A stretch of DNA of 64,000 nt from Laburnicola sp. R22_1. Taxonomy: Eukaryota; Ascomycota; Dothideomycetes; Pleosporales; Didymosphaeriaceae. The notes beneath the pieces are model-generated. The model was not told the origin of the DNA, ran no database searches, and saw only the letters and a list, made by a program, of their open reading frames with translations. The DNA lies in contig JACONQ010000002.1 in the NCBI GenBank assembly GCA_014281115.1, forward strand, positions 868,001 through 932,000, in the 5' to 3' direction. This document shows, in pieces, positions 32,560 through 45,564 of the stretch. The position numbers and the translations under genes are program-made. Position 1 is the stretch's first letter, and every line of letters begins with the position of its first letter.

Positions 32560-34261
32560 TCAGTAGTGATGGTCGTGGTCGTCACTGTGGTGGCTGGCGT
32601 TCTCAATCACTTCCCCCAGGATAGCACCGGTGCCGGGATATTGTTCTGATTGCACAGGATCGTTTCGTAGATACGAGTTGGGAAAACTGGTCATATGATG
32701 TGGTGCGCTTAACTGGGGCATCGCATAGCTCTGAGGTGTTACAAGCGGAGAGCTCGTGTACGTCGGGAAGGTGGCTGTCTGAGGCATGGTAGTACTACGA
32801 CTGGGTGTGTAGTGGGAGCTGAGTTCGATGCGTCGCGGGACGCTGTTGGAGAAGGATCGCAATCTCGAGGAGCTGCCGGCCTGGAAACCTGGTACTGGAG
32901 AGTAAGAGTACCCTATGCCATATGGTAGATGGCTATTGGAGTCGTGTGAACTCGATAGATTATCACCATTTGTGTAACTCATGCTTGCTCGAAGTGGTGT
33001 TGATAATGATTCCGCGCGGCTCCTCGCGAGACGGTCGGCGTGTAAAGAAAGGCGTGGGATGCTGTGGTGCGCAGCGTAAGCCGGCGATGCAGTGACGGAA
33101 GATGAGAAGGGGTTGGATGTCCTGGGACTTGTGTCTAATGAGGGAAAGCCGAAGGGGGAGCCTTCATGCGTGGATATGGGCGACAGAGTGTCCGTTGCGG
33201 ACTGGGGTGGTGTGAAGGTGAAGCCTCCAAAGGCAGGGCTAATTCCAGTGGGCGAGATGTGTGAATCGCCAGGTCCTCGTCTCAAGGTGTCAATGCTCAG
33301 AGGTCGCATCATGTTACCTTCCGGGAAGGATGGCGTGTACGATCCAGGAGAAGCCAGAGGTGTTCCAAGACCATGTCCAAAGGGCGAATGTAGAGCTTGA
33401 GCCATATCGAAATCCTCTGGCAAAGCCCGTGATCGCATCATGCGCTCACGGTCGTCGCTAGTCAGTCGCTTTAGCTTCGCCCTCCTGGTCGAACATTAGT
33501 AAAGCGAAGGCATGGTGTGATAATGCCGCCTACCTGTTCTGGAACCAGACTTGCACCTGTCGAGGGCTAAGACCTGGAATTTCACGAGCCAGTCGCTCTC
33601 GGTGGGCAGCATCGGGATGAGCCTGCCTTGCGAATTCGGACATCAAGAATCGAGTCTGATTATGTGTGAGTCTGAACCTCTTCATCTTGCGTTTCTGGGC
33701 GCGAATCTCCGCTGCAGTCATGGCCGGCTTCTCCTCGTCCTTGGCCGGCTCATCACCATCCTCGTCCTTCTCTTCGATGATGATATCGTCCCCTTGAATC
33801 TTGCTATCGTCGCCACTGAGACCATCATGCGGTGAGGGAGGAGTCAACCTGGATACTGGGCTTGCAGGTGCTGAACCACCGAAAGTAACGTTCGGAATTT
33901 CACTCGAGTCTACCTCATCGATATTGCTCATGCTGATCCGCTCGCGTGCCGGCGAATCCGCACCGTTGTGATGTTTGCCGTCAAGCGCAAAGGGAAAGCT
34001 CTTGTGTGTTCGCAAGAGAGGGCGCTTTAGGTCGAAGTTGTGCCCGTTTACTTCGGCCTGAAGCATTGCCATGTCGCCGTCAGAACGTGTGGATGTATTG
34101 TCCCACTCGTTGTCTGCGGAGGTCGTGCTGTACGCAGACATGCGCGGCGAGCTAGGCGGAGAGAGAGGAATGAAGAAGTTTCCGTCCACCATTGGCGCCT
34201 TCAAGGACTCGGTCCTAAGGAATCTAGATAGAGTGAATGGGAAGGTTGCTGTAAGATTCAT
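32560..34261 (-). CDS. Homeobox transcription factor
   Basis: Two exons (33534-34261, 32560-33484; 49-nt intron) give 550 residues. A typical homeodomain lies at about 190-250 (RFRLTHNQTRFLMSEFARQ to QVQVWFQNRRAKLKRL). The third-helix WFQNR is split by the intron, whose removal restores WFQNRRAK. The surrounding regions are Ser/Pro-rich and probably disordered. An acidic KDEDGDEPAKDEEK stretch lies just before the homeodomain, and the C terminus is His/Asp-rich (HHSDDHDHHY). The downstream block RMMRSRALPEDFDMAQALHSPFG looks conserved rather than random. It resembles the fungal Hox2/Htf1- or Pah1-type factors linked to conidiation and hyphal growth, but I cannot assign the orthologue. The first ATG is used; MVDGNFFIPL about 23 codons later is an alternative start. 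Confidence 0.92.
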
Positions 34262-37200
34262 GGTCAGCGACTGCTAGCATTTGTTACAAGATAATATTTA
34301 CCTTCGCGCACGCTCTCGGTCAGTCACTGTTCTTGCCAAACAAGTGCAAGTTACAGATGGCCTAACACTGCAAGGAACAATCACACTTCGACTAGGTACG
34401 TAGTCCGAGATGATGCGAACGCCCGGCGAGCTGCTGCAGAGGAAGAGGAGCCGACGAGGCTTGCGGTAAACAAACTCAATCGGACTCCAATCCCAGTGCG
34501 GGGTTGAACACGGGTGATCGGCGTAGGAAGGGAAGGCGTTTGCGATGCTTTAAAGCTGAATCGAGCGCATAGACTACGCGATACGTTAAGGTCGCAGGTC
34601 TGTCACAAGAAACAGATCCGGGGCGCCGTGTCGGAGAGGTTTGGGGTGCTGATATGCGGAACCAAGGCTGAATGGCTGATGTCGCACCCAAAACAGGAAT
34701 GGGGCGCGGAGTTTTGAGGTAACGCCTGCTCGAAATAGCAGCTAGTAAGAGGGTGATGCCGGAGGGCAGATAAAGAACAACTGGGTCCGACGGTGGTTGA
34801 CGTTAAAGATGTGAGGCAAGTTGGGTGGAGCACTAGATATGTGCAGGCGTCGACCCGGTGGTAGGCCTTTGTAAGATAGTCGGAAACACCACGATGGCTA
34901 GTAGATCAGCGATAGCGGCCGGGAGGTGATCAGATCATTCAGACTGGAAAGGCTTGACTGCACTCTACCGTGGGCGATCCGGATAAATCGAGGTTAAGAG
35001 AAGTTCAAAAGACTGGGGGTTCAGGCCACTGCCAGGGCAGAGGGGCTTCTTAGGGAAACATGATATCCTTGGAGGAACTGGAAGCAGTTTGTTACACAAC
35101 GAGAAGCGTGACTGCCCTCGAGGGCTAGCAGGCCCCCGTCAAGATCCAGGACACAGGGGTGCGGTACCTCGGGACGTGAGCCTTTCAGACGACGGGGGGA
35201 CAGAGCGGACTCTGACGAATCGAAGGCCGCTGGGATCAGGTGTGCTGGCAAACACAAGGGTGTCCTTCTCGAAGGAGAATGTAAGAGGCATGAGGGCCTC
35301 TGCGCTTGCAGAGGGCCAGGGTGGCGTGGAGAAAACCGCCGAAGAACAAGGGCCTGATCCGTGGCGGAGCAATTGAGCGTTGACCCTCATGGGGCGGCAT
35401 TATTGGCAGATGCATGCCCACAGCACAACGGGATGGCAAGGGGACAGACACAACAGCAGGGATGCTACAGGGCTCGGCAACGCTTGTTGCGGGGTCTCGC
35501 TGCTTTAGCTGACGGCCGCGGTGGTGATGGTTGGGAATCGGCGACCCAGCCCGCGCGTGGTGCAGCGTGCTGCTCGCTGCTCTCCATGCTGTCGAGTTAC
35601 CATCGTACCTGCAACGCTGCTCCGGGTGAGCGCGCCTATCAGACGGCGCTGTGGCTTGGTGGTGCGCTCATGCGTAGGGCGTACCGTAACGGCTATGGCT
35701 GGCGAAATTGCGTCAGGAACACACTGCATCGTCAGCCTTGCTCCTCTTAAGCCGCCCGTTGCGCCCACGGTGCTGCTGCAGCATGATACCTAGGTAGGGA
35801 GTCCCGCCAGCATCACAGGCATCGGCGAGCAACCAGCTGTGAGCCTGTCTTGTGAGCGCCGCGCTGCTCTACTAGCTGTATCGGTGGCCCTGCCACTGCA
35901 CCTGCGCCATCGGTCGTAGTGAGCGCCTAGCCGCATCCCACTGCGAATAAGAGGGGCGTTCTGCGAACGAGCGACAGATCTAGCCGATCCAACGTTGAAA
36001 AGCTCGGCCCGCTCCGGAAGAAATGCGGTTTCTCGAAGCCCTGCGGTGCGCGTGCCTAGCGCAGCAGCGGTGCTTGTCAAACGGTGCAGGTGGTCGACAG
36101 CGGGCGTGCCATCAGCGTAACGTGACCTCGCCTGGGAGGTGGGAGCCCGGGCAAGAAAAGTGGTTGCGTCTCTGACAACCGGCATTTCTGGTGTTGGCTG
36201 GGTCATCAGACGGGAACAATTTCCCTACGATGCCGTATGTACTCGGTGCGGAGCAGATCCGCTCTCTCTAGCCATTAGCCATGATCGCTGGGGCAGGCAA
36301 GCCACCGAGGCTCGAGCCCTTCCGCGCTGATCAGCGCCAGGCACCTCGACGCCCCCTCCCATCCCAGGTGGCAGGTGCCAGAGACATCGCCGCCCATGCC
36401 AGAAATCAAACGCCATCGACGCCGCGTTTTTGCGTGCGCGCGCGTGGGCGGACGTCCGGACTGCGTTGCAACTGCGGGACATGCGGCGCCGTCGCATCCA
36501 GCGAGGGCGGCAGTAGGTGGTGGGTGAAGGTGAAGCAGGCGGGCGTTTCGCGGCGCCAGAAACACGTTTACTGGCGTACGCAATCTCTGAGCGCTATGCC
36601 GAGGGAGCAATGTCTCCAAACGTCGCCAAGCAGGCGGGCCTTTAGGACCCAGGTTGAACGGGCAGGAAATGACAAGGACGGACAGGCTGAGCGAACCCGA
36701 GCTCTGCGCCCGCGGATATTTCCACGGCTCATTGGGCGGCGGGGCGCAGGCGTCGGTCGCGGAGGTTTGATGGACGACATGGATTGTCTGCTGAGGACCT
36801 GAGGTCGGCAGAAGATGCTCCCACGGGCCACAGCGGCCTGGATGAAGCCGACGTCGAGCTACGCCCGCGGTATGCTAGCGCGCCTGACATAATGCCCCTG
36901 TAGAACGCCAGGCGGGTCGGGCTGTGACTAGACACCCTCTTAGCATAACGTCCCACCAGATGCCAGATGGCAGAGCAGAGTTGCGAGCCCCGAGTAGACG
37001 ACGGTACACAAGAGCCCTTTCATTTCGGGATGCTGCAGAATCGCCCATTTTGACGCTTCGAGCGCTGACAACGCATACTCAATGAGCCTGAAGTTGACCA
37101 ATAAGTCCCGCGCGCCGCCCCCATCCACATCCACCGCGCCCGTCTGCTACCCCTGGCCCGCGACGGCTACTGGCTGTCGTGCAAGGGTGCCGGGAAGAAA

Positions 37201-37629
37201 CACAACTAGCCAGGGCAAGCTCGTCAGTCTTCGCGGAAATATCTGGCACCGGTAAACAACCTGGCATGCCAAATCCGTACACTGCCAAAGTTAGTGTCCA
37301 TCAAATCGACTCGTCGCGTCGACTGTGACCGCTAGGCGCCGCAACCTTGGAACCACCATTGTCAGCTGCGGATGGTGGCGTTGCATGCTGCTGAAGTGGC
37401 ACGGTGGTCGGAGAAGGTGCTTGTGATGAATCACGATCGTATCCGCGCTGCCTCCAACATGCTTCAGAAGATCGTCCAGTCTGTCATGGCACCAACTCCG
37501 GCTGCAAACCGCCACTGCCTGTTCATCACGACATGCCATCGTAAGAAAGAAAGCTTGTTCCAGCTGCACGGCCCAAAAGGCCGCGACCATTGATACCTAT
37601 CTGGTAGGGGAGCCAGCGTCCCAGTACTG
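34262..37629. other. Long gene-free region upstream of the homeobox gene
   Basis: 3.4 kb of normal GC content with only scrambled-looking open frames. It lies upstream of a developmental transcription factor and at the 3' end of THO subunit 1. Large 5' regulatory regions are usual for such regulators, so extended promoter or 5' UTR is the most likely content (inference). Confidence 0.45.
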
Positions 37630-39827
37630 TTACTCCACCTTCATGTCCGCCGTCACCTGACTTTGTTGACCGGCCCGCTGCTCCTCGACGCCACGACGCT
37701 CTTGTTGTGGAACAGGACCCTTGTCTTCCGCAGCGGTGGGTGCATTATCACTGCCTGACACCTCATTTCGCGGCGGGACCGGCTGAAAGAGGCTCTTCAG
37801 ACCATCTGCATGGCTGAATTTGTCAAACAAGCTCAGCTCATCCCGTGAAGCCAGGCGGAGACCTCGCCACGTGCTGCTGGTTATCTTCACCTCTGATGTA
37901 CGTTTGTCCTCTTCTGATGATTCCTCTAGATCGGTCGTTTCTATCCGCGTTGTATATTCCTGCGGTCTTGGCTCTGTGAATCTGAACTTGTAAGCACATG
38001 AGACTCGAACGCTGATCGGACGAGCGGAACTCACCTGTTACGCTGTCTCAGCTGCGCCAGCCCCTTCCCTGGCTCGGTGTTGGCCAAGAACTTCAACGAA
38101 GGTGGGACTGCCGTAGGCTTAGCAGCTTTCTTCACAGCAACTGCGTCTCGAGCCCCATCTTTTGAATTTAGAAAGTCCTTCGCGGGGACTCGCTGTCGTG
38201 TAAATGGTCGACAGTTCTCCATTTTCCATCTGACCCAGTTCTTATCCCGGGAAAGTACCGTGTCAACCATTCGATAGTAGAATTTGCCATCCGGACCATC
38301 CTGCAGGTAGTTTGCGATGGAATTCTTGATGCCCAACGCCCACTCGGTCTGTGCTCTATGGTCAGCTGGAAAGAAGATCATCATGACGCGCCAAAGGCTA
38401 GAAACAAGCGGTGGGGAGGTTAGCGCAAAGGCAAAAGGCGTAACTTACGTCTTCTTCACACAGTGTGAAACTATACTGCATCGCCCTCTGCGCATTCTCG
38501 TAATACGGCTTGCTCTTCAACTTCTCCGTCAACGTCAAGAGAAAATCGATCAGGATTAGTGCTTGGACCAAGATGTGGCGTTGGAAGGCAAGATCGCTCA
38601 GCTGCGGTTAATTAGTACGGCTCCTCAATATTGCGGCAGAAGTAATGCATACCTCGAGCTTGAACAAGTCGCGACTAGTGAGATATTTCGGATTGAACGC
38701 ATTGGCGAACTCGTCGTGTTTGCCGTCCGTTTGAGGCAAAGCTTCTGTTTTGCGAACTGACGCCCCCGCTTGTATTACCATTGGCACCTCCTTGAACTTT
38801 GCGAGGGTAGCTTCCAGCCCTTCTCGGAAACTCTTGAACTTTTCAGCGTCGAACAACCGTGGAGGGTCTGAGAATGAGTGTTGTAATGCCCAGAAGACGG
38901 GATACAAGGTATCGATATCTAGAGTGGGGGGGTCGTCCTTTGTGGCGCTCTCTGGCTCCGCCGATTTCATCTCCATCTCTTCCGTCTTCCCTTCTTTGAC
39001 ACTATCGTCCGGGATAGTCGTATCCATCAGCGTGTTGTCTGCACTCTGATCCGACGTTTTGAGGTAGTCTTCGAAGCTTGTTACGTTACCAACGTGGAAG
39101 TCTCCACGCAGGTTTACCGACCCCTTGTGGTCTAGTGGGAAGCTTTGGAAAAGAAATATGTATACCCGTCCACAAAACACAGGGTCCTCCGCCCGCGACA
39201 AACGACGAAGAAGTTCGTTGCACGTACGCAAGATGACCAAGTCTTTGTTCTGAGACTGTGCCTAAGAGGAGGTTAGTAGGGGCTCTTTCTTGGTATTGAG
39301 CTGATCTGACATACAGCAATAATCAATTCCCTCCGCGATTCGAGGAAGCTGAATGCAATACGACAGTCGGCGATTGACAGGTTGTCCAATAGCTCCTCGA
39401 CAAGAAGTAGCACTAGCTGGTTGGGACAAAGATCTGACAGAGTTAGCCCTGGAAATTCGCACATGTAGACGGCCAGTACCTCTGTCTCCACAATACTGGA
39501 GAATGTCCAGGAGGTTCCATACTCGGACGAAGGAAGGATCATCAACACGGGTATGACTCTAGGCATCGTTAGCTCTGGCATGCTACGCAGCTGCTGCAAG
39601 CTTACGAGACTGGCGTAGAGTATGCTTCGGGCAGCACTCTCAACCGCTAGATTGCGAACATCCTCTCCTCCTTCAAAGTCCAAAAGAGGCTCGTTGTCAG
39701 GTACGAGTGCTGATACCTGAAGACGAGGATCGATGGAAGTGCTGCGTTTAACATTACTGGCACGTTGCAACAGCTCGCCGAGCCTGGAGGCAAGAGCGGC
39801 ATCGGGAGATGCTTCAAGGACGGTCAT
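37630..39827 (-). CDS. thoc1: THO complex subunit 1 (THOC1/Hpr1-like)
   Basis: Nuclear factor that couples transcription to mRNP assembly and export and limits R-loops. Seven exons (39606-39827, 39480-39558, 39315-39433, 38653-39261, 38449-38601, 38035-38348, 37630-37981) sum to 615 residues. The splices restore the family sequence: SFVRVWNLLDILQYCGDR and LVEELLDNLSIADCR, then RAEDPVFCGRVYIFLFQSFPL, SVNLRGDFHVGNVTSFE, and GPDGKFYYRMVDTVLSRDKNWVRWK. The second exon is read in a different frame from the longest open frame there; the motif match shows which is right. The C terminus is acidic and Gln-rich. An upstream in-frame ATG at 39893 exists, but MTVLEASPDAA is the better start. Confidence 0.94.
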
Positions 39828-40286
39828 TGTGCAACATGCAATATGGGTGTGTGGTTGCAGGGTCTCAAAGTGTCGTGGTGTCGTGGTGGCCACTGTCGCG
39901 GGTCTTTAGTCAAGCCTGTCTGAAGGGCAAGTATCAATCGTGACAGCAAGTCGAGCGATAGCATAAGTAGATAGCCACGTTTGCCTTCCAGTAAAGGCTC
40001 CCCTTCCACGCTGCGTAGCGCTGTGAGTGAAGTTTGCTAGTCGCGATAGAACCTGGGAAGGCGCGATTCGAGCTACGATTAAAGCTGCACTACTACGGGC
40101 GCATTTTAGCCCCGCGTTATGTCATCCTCGAGCTTGGCAATCGCGAACGCGTCTCGACGCGTCGGAGTCCTCCTCGGCATCAAAGTTCATATTGTCGGAA
40201 GCGCTCAAAATCTTCTCATTGAACTACACCCAGAGACTACTGACTTTGTGCAAGCTCAACAGGTATATCCCGCCATAAAGTGCACG
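39828..40286. promoter_or_regulatory. Divergent promoter region thoc1 / csm3
   Basis: 459 bases between two divergent start codons. A longer upstream in-frame ATG for csm3 (40119) exists but adds residues unlike the family. No specific element assigned. Confidence 0.55.
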
Positions 40287-41113
40287 ATGGCTTCGAACGA
40301 CCCATCAACATACGACATACCCTCCGGTGACGAGCTAGATGCCATTCTCAACGGAACACTAGACGGCCAGGATATCTTCGACACGAGCAACATACAAGCG
40401 CAAGTGCAGTCGCCAAAGCCTCGACGGCCAGCGGGCGATGACGCGGGACTGGGCCTCGATGAGGAGATCAAAGTAGTGAAGAAGCGGCAGCCAGTTCCTA
40501 AGCTGGACGACAACCGACTCCTCTCCGATCCTGGCATTCCGAAACTGCGGAAAATATCGAAGGAGCGACTAAAGTTCAAAGGCAAGGGTCACGAAGTAAG
40601 ACTGCGATCAGAGTGTTATGCGGCTGGATGCTGATCGATGCGCAGTACGGTGACATTGCACGCCTGCTCAACATGTATCAGATGTGGCTTGACGATCTTT
40701 ACCCACGCGCCAAGTTTGCCGACGGACTGGCTATGATCGAGAAGCTAGGGCACTTGAAGCGCGTACAGCTCATGAGGAAGGAGTGGATAAATGAGGGCAA
40801 ACCAAGGCACACCCCAGCACAGGACGACGACGAGGCCGATGTCGCAGCAGAACGCACGCAAGAAGCAGCAGACCAAATGGAGGGTGTCGAAAAAGGGCAT
40901 ACGCTCCCCAGTCAAGATCTATCAGAGGAGCCACGGCCGCAGCAGCCAAACGCAACAAACGCCCCAGACGATCCGGATGAGGACGAACTGGATGCGTTGC
41001 TGGCGGAAGGTGATGTGCCTGATACAAACAAGACGAACACAAAAACGGCTGAGGAGGACGATCCATTTGCAGACGCAATGGAAGCAATGGCCGACATGGA
41101 GGGAATGTGGTGA
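40287..41113 (+). CDS. csm3: Csm3/Swi3 (TIPIN) replication fork protection factor
   Basis: Partner of Tof1/Swi1 in the fork-protection complex that stabilises stalled forks and supports the S-phase checkpoint and cohesion. Exons 40287-40595 and 40646-41113 give 258 residues. The Swi3 domain begins at about residue 65 ([25 protein letters not shown]) and continues through [37 protein letters not shown] across the intron, ending near [20 protein letters not shown]. The N terminus is acidic ([11 protein letters not shown]), and the C terminus is acidic and disordered with [20 protein letters not shown] at 40287 is chosen because the acidic start matches the family. Confidence 0.93.
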
Positions 41114-41425
41114 ATGCAGCGACCTGCTTGGTTGCATCTGCGCGCTAGGAGGAACTTCCAATGGTCGATGTAAAGCGATCAAATTATTTTGCATAGCGAG
41201 GCGTTTGATATCCATCCAATTTTATGAGCCTTGACAAAGCTCTTCAATTCTTGAATCCTTCAGATGAGCACGCTTGCGCCTGCAGAGAATCTCGGTGAAT
41301 TATAGTGGGGCGCGCCTGCCCCGCGATCGCGCTAAATTCTTGGCGAACTGCCTTTTGTTTGTCGTCAGCCCGTCATTGAATCACCACACTGCAGAACTTC
41401 GCAACATTTTCGGTCGACGCTAGGC
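41114..41425. promoter_or_regulatory. Short intergenic region csm3 to ski2
   Basis: 312 bases with the csm3 3' end and ski2 promoter. GC-rich just before the ski2 5' UTR (GCGATCGC palindrome near 41320). Confidence 0.5.
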
Positions 41426-44400
41426 ATGGAGGTACTGGGTGAACAGCTCGCGCAGCTGCGCCTGAGCGCCGAGAACGCAAGTGATGCAGACTGGATAGAT
41501 ACCCTTGCGGGTGAACAACGCCCGCCTAAACGTCAGCGCAAGACGAAAGAGGATATCAAGAAAGAGCTCGAGAATGGATTTTTAACGCCATCACGGTCGT
41601 TCAACACTCACTGGTTGAACCGCTTGCAGCAACGGTGGGATACGCCGACCAACTATCGCAGCCTCTTCGAGATCGCGCCGACTCAAACACGCACCATCAT
41701 ACGTTTCACTCGCGAGGGACTTGAGGGCCGTGTCACAGGCTACAATGAGGTAACAGTCCCGGCAAACTCAGCTACGGCGAAGAATTCGACGTCCTTGCTG
41801 AGGAAGCCTGCGAATAGGGCAGAGTTTGTGCGTGGCGGAGCTGGCTTCTTCCCTTTCGCCCCAGGAGGTTTAGACGGCGTGGAAGCAATTGCAGCCATCG
41901 AAGACGAAGCTATCTCTCGACAACAGACAGCGAATGTGAAGAAACCTACCGGACTAGATAAGGTCATCAACTTCAGTGCAGAGGGTGGCCTGCTGGAAAT
42001 CCCACCTGGCTTCACGCGTGGGCTTAACTTTCGAAAGGAACTTGCGGAAGATTTCAAGACTGCAAAGGAAGTCGAGGATACGCTTGGGGAGGAGCCTGCT
42101 CAAGCGACGACCGAGGGGACAAATGAAGACGACTTCGAGGATGGCTTGAAAGAGTCCAATGATAATGCCACGCCCGGGGATGAAGCGCAGACACCAGGCG
42201 AAGAGGAAATTGACTCTTTACTTCCCGTCGAATTTCCAGCATTGGCTCCTCATGGTCCTTTAGGGATGAGCACCTCAAAGAAAGGGGGCAGAGAATGGGC
42301 TCACATGGTGGATGTCAACCGCGAGATCACAAATTTTCGAGAGCTGGTACCTGAAATGGCCCGCGAATATCCTTTCGAACTCGATACCTTCCAGAAGGAG
42401 GCAGTGTATCATTTAGAACATGGCGATTCTGTCTTCGTGGCGGCCCATACCTCTGCTGGAAAGACTGTGGTCGCCGAATATGCTATAGCTTTGGCAGCAA
42501 AGCATATGACGAAAGCCATATATACCTCACCAATCAAAGCTCTTAGTAACCAAAAGTTTCGCGACTTCCGCCTTACCTTTGATGATGTCGGCATCCTTAC
42601 CGGCGACGTTCAGATCCGTCCCGAGGCCAGTTGTCTGATCATGACTACTGAAATTCTACGGAGCATGTTGTATCGGGGCGCAGATCTGATTCGAGACGTT
42701 GAGTATGTTATTTTCGACGAAGTTCACTATGTAAATGATCTAGAGCGGGGCGTTGTGTGGGAAGAAGTCATCATCATGTTGCCAGAGCATGTCACTCTCA
42801 TTCTTCTCTCGGCAACAGTGCCCAACACCCACGAATTTGCTTCGTGGGTAGGAAGGACTAAGAAGAAGAACATTTACGTCATATCCACGCCCAAGCGTCC
42901 CGTTCCCCTCGAGCATTACCTATGGGCCGGCAAGGGCATGTATAAGATCGTAACGGCAGAAAAGAAATTTGTCGAAAACGGCTGGAAGGAAGCAAACGAC
43001 ATTCTCTCCGGTAGGGATAAAGTAAAAGCGCCTCCTGCGAGTGATAATTCAGGCGGAAGAGGAGGTGGTGGGCGGGGTACTTCAGGCCGGGGAGGTCAGA
43101 ACCAACGTGGAAGGGGTCAACAGCAAGGTCAACGCGGAAGTGCCCAGCGAGGCGGTGGCCCACCAGCTCAGAGAGGCCGTGGAAACATTGCTCGCACAGG
43201 ACGTGGCGGTGGCAGGACTTCAGCTGCACAGGATCGCAACATCTGGGTCCACCTTATACAGCATTTACGCAACAAAGACCTCCTCCCGGCGTGTATCTTT
43301 GTTTTTTCCAAGAAGCGCTGCGAAGAAAACGCTGATGCTCTTTCTAATCTTGATTACTGCACAGCTACCGAGAAGAGTGCTATCCACATGACGATCGAGA
43401 AGTCCTTGGCTCGGCTCACTCCAGAAGACCGGGCACTTCCCCAAATTACACGACTCCGAGAACTACTTAGCCGGGGAATAGCGGTGCATCACGGCGGCAT
43501 GCTTCCTATTGTCAAAGAAATGGTTGAGATACTATTCGCCAGGACACTCGTCAAGGTCCTTTTCGCTACAGAAACATTCGCCATGGGCCTAAATTTGCCT
43601 ACTAGGACTGTAGTATTTTCGGGGTTTCGCAAGCATGACGGCCGACAATTCCGTGATCTGTTGCCGGGCGAATACACTCAGATGGCAGGTCGAGCAGGGC
43701 GAAGAGGCCTTGATACCGTCGGTACTGTCATTATCTGCGCTCCGGGAGCAGACGAAGCACCACCCATCACGCGCCTTAGGCAGATGATGTTGGGCGAACC
43801 TACAAAGCTGAGATCTCAGTTCCGATTGACTTACAACATGATGCTCAATCTTTTGCGTGTGGAGGCTCTAAAAATTGAGGAGATGATTAAACGTAGTTTC
43901 AGTGAGAACGCAACTCAGGCTTTATTGCCTGAGCACGAGAAGAAAGTCAAGTTATCCGAGGCAGATCTCGACAAACTGAAGAGGGAACCATGCCAGATCT
44001 GCGATGTTGATCTCGAAGCGTGTCACCAAGCTTGCATGGATTACCAACGCCTGACGAACGAGCTCCACCTAGCTTTGCTCCACTATCCAGTTGGGAGAAA
44101 AGTATTAGGTCCGAATCGTCTTGTCGTTTATAAGAAGGTATGATATTGATATACTGTAGAGGATAAGAAAATTGACCATCGCAGAACGATATTCGAACGG
44201 TTGGAATGCTTCTCCGCGAGGGAGCTAGCCGGGGAAATGAGCCCACCGTCCAAGTCCTAGAGATTGCAGCAAATGCGCAACGCAAGGCAGATGATCTACT
44301 CCCGTATCTGTCACCTTTTGCGCAATTTTTCAGACCACTGCCGAAGAACGCAAAGGACTTGATGCTCAAGCGCGCATTGATTCCTCTGAATGGCATCGAA

Positions 44401-45564
44401 TGCTTTACAGCTACGGTTATCGACATTCCCAGCGGAGTAGAGAATCTTTTCAGACGAAAAGGTAAGAATCCAACCTCCATGTGTTGAAAGCATGAGAGCT
44501 AATTGCGACGACAGACGCCCTCAAGCTCGCTCAAGATCAATTCGTGCCTTTATGCCAATCTTGGAACTACCAAGACTGGGATGAGTACGACTATGGCCGA
44601 ATAAAGAACCTCGACTTCCGCGAGATCGAGGCGGCTAGAAGAAAGGCGGGCAGAGAGGCTACAAGCAAAAGCTGCCTCAAGTGCCCTGATTTCATGAAAC
44701 ACGTAAGGGCAGCTTAGTCTGTATTTAACTTCTCAGCTAATTTCAACAGTATGCTATGGAACACGACGAATGGCTGATCAAAGAGAATATTCTCCAACTA
44801 CGACAGCTTATGTCAGACCAGAACCTTCAACTGCTGCCTGATTACGAGCAGAGGGTATCGGTGCTCAAGGACCTCGGGTTCATTGACGAGGATTCACGAG
44901 TGGAGTTGAAGGGGAAAGTGGCATGCGAGGTAGGCTGGTTATGACTTATAGCGGACCTGGCTAATCATCAAGCCAGATCCATTCAGCTGATGAGCTGGTC
45001 CTTACCGAACTTATCCTGGAAAATGTGCTCGCAGAGTATGAGCCCGAAGAGATCGTTGCTCTTCTTTCCGCCTTCGTCTTCCAGGAAAAGACTGACGTGG
45101 AGCCCACTCTCACCGTAAGTCTGGAACGTGGTATTGCTAAGATTGTGGAGATTTCCGAGAAGGTCAACCAGTTGCAGACTCTCCACCAGGTTATCCTTTC
45201 GGCTGACGACTCCAACGACTTTGTCAGCAAACCTCGCTTCGGCATGGTTGAAGTTGTATACGAGTGGGCGCGCGGCATGTCGTTTAACCGCATCGCTGAT
45301 CTGACAGATGTCATGGAAGGTACGATTGTACGCGTCATTACCAGGTTGGATGAGACATGCCGGGAGGTGAAGAACGCTGCTAGAATTATCGGTGATCCGA
45401 CGCTGTTCCAGAAGATGGGGACGTGCCAGGAGCTGATCAAGCGGTGAGTTGCCATCCCATTCCCGGCTTCGCCTACGGGGTGTTCCGGGCTGAAGAGGCT
45501 TGGATGGATGATGCTGACAAGCTGGTACAGGGACATCTGCAACTGCGCGAGCTTGTACTTGTAG
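41426..45564 (+). CDS. ski2: Ski2 RNA helicase (cytoplasmic exosome cofactor)
   Basis: DExH helicase of the Ski complex that feeds mRNA 3' ends to the cytoplasmic exosome in turnover, non-stop decay and antiviral defence. Six exons (41426-44137, 44185-44461, 44515-44702, 44750-44929, 44977-45443, 45531-45564) give 1285 residues. Walker [16 protein letters not shown] is near residue 338, the DEVH box near 430, and LLSATVPN follows. RecA2 motifs are [22 protein letters not shown] and [12 protein letters not shown], and a C-terminal DSHCT-type helical domain ends in [10 protein letters not shown] on a 34-nt last exon. An acidic N-terminal region precedes the helicase core. An RGG-rich stretch (about 541-602) is inserted between RecA1 and RecA2. 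Mtr4 is the paralogue; [21 protein letters not shown] and the long N terminus favour Ski2. Confidence 0.95.

Noticed and set aside
36281..36802. 173-codon Arg-rich frame in the region upstream of the homeobox gene
   Set aside because: Arg/Gly/Ala content reflects local GC content; overlapping antisense frames of similar size exist.
39480..39605. Continuous long frame through the second exon of thoc1 (VIPVLMILPSSEYG reading)
   Set aside because: The other frame, bounded by two good introns, gives the conserved SFVRVWNLLDILQYC of THOC1.
44138..44184. Stop codon after VVYKK in ski2 taken as the gene end
   Set aside because: It lies in a 47-nt intron; the following exons continue the Ski2 C-terminal domain in phase.
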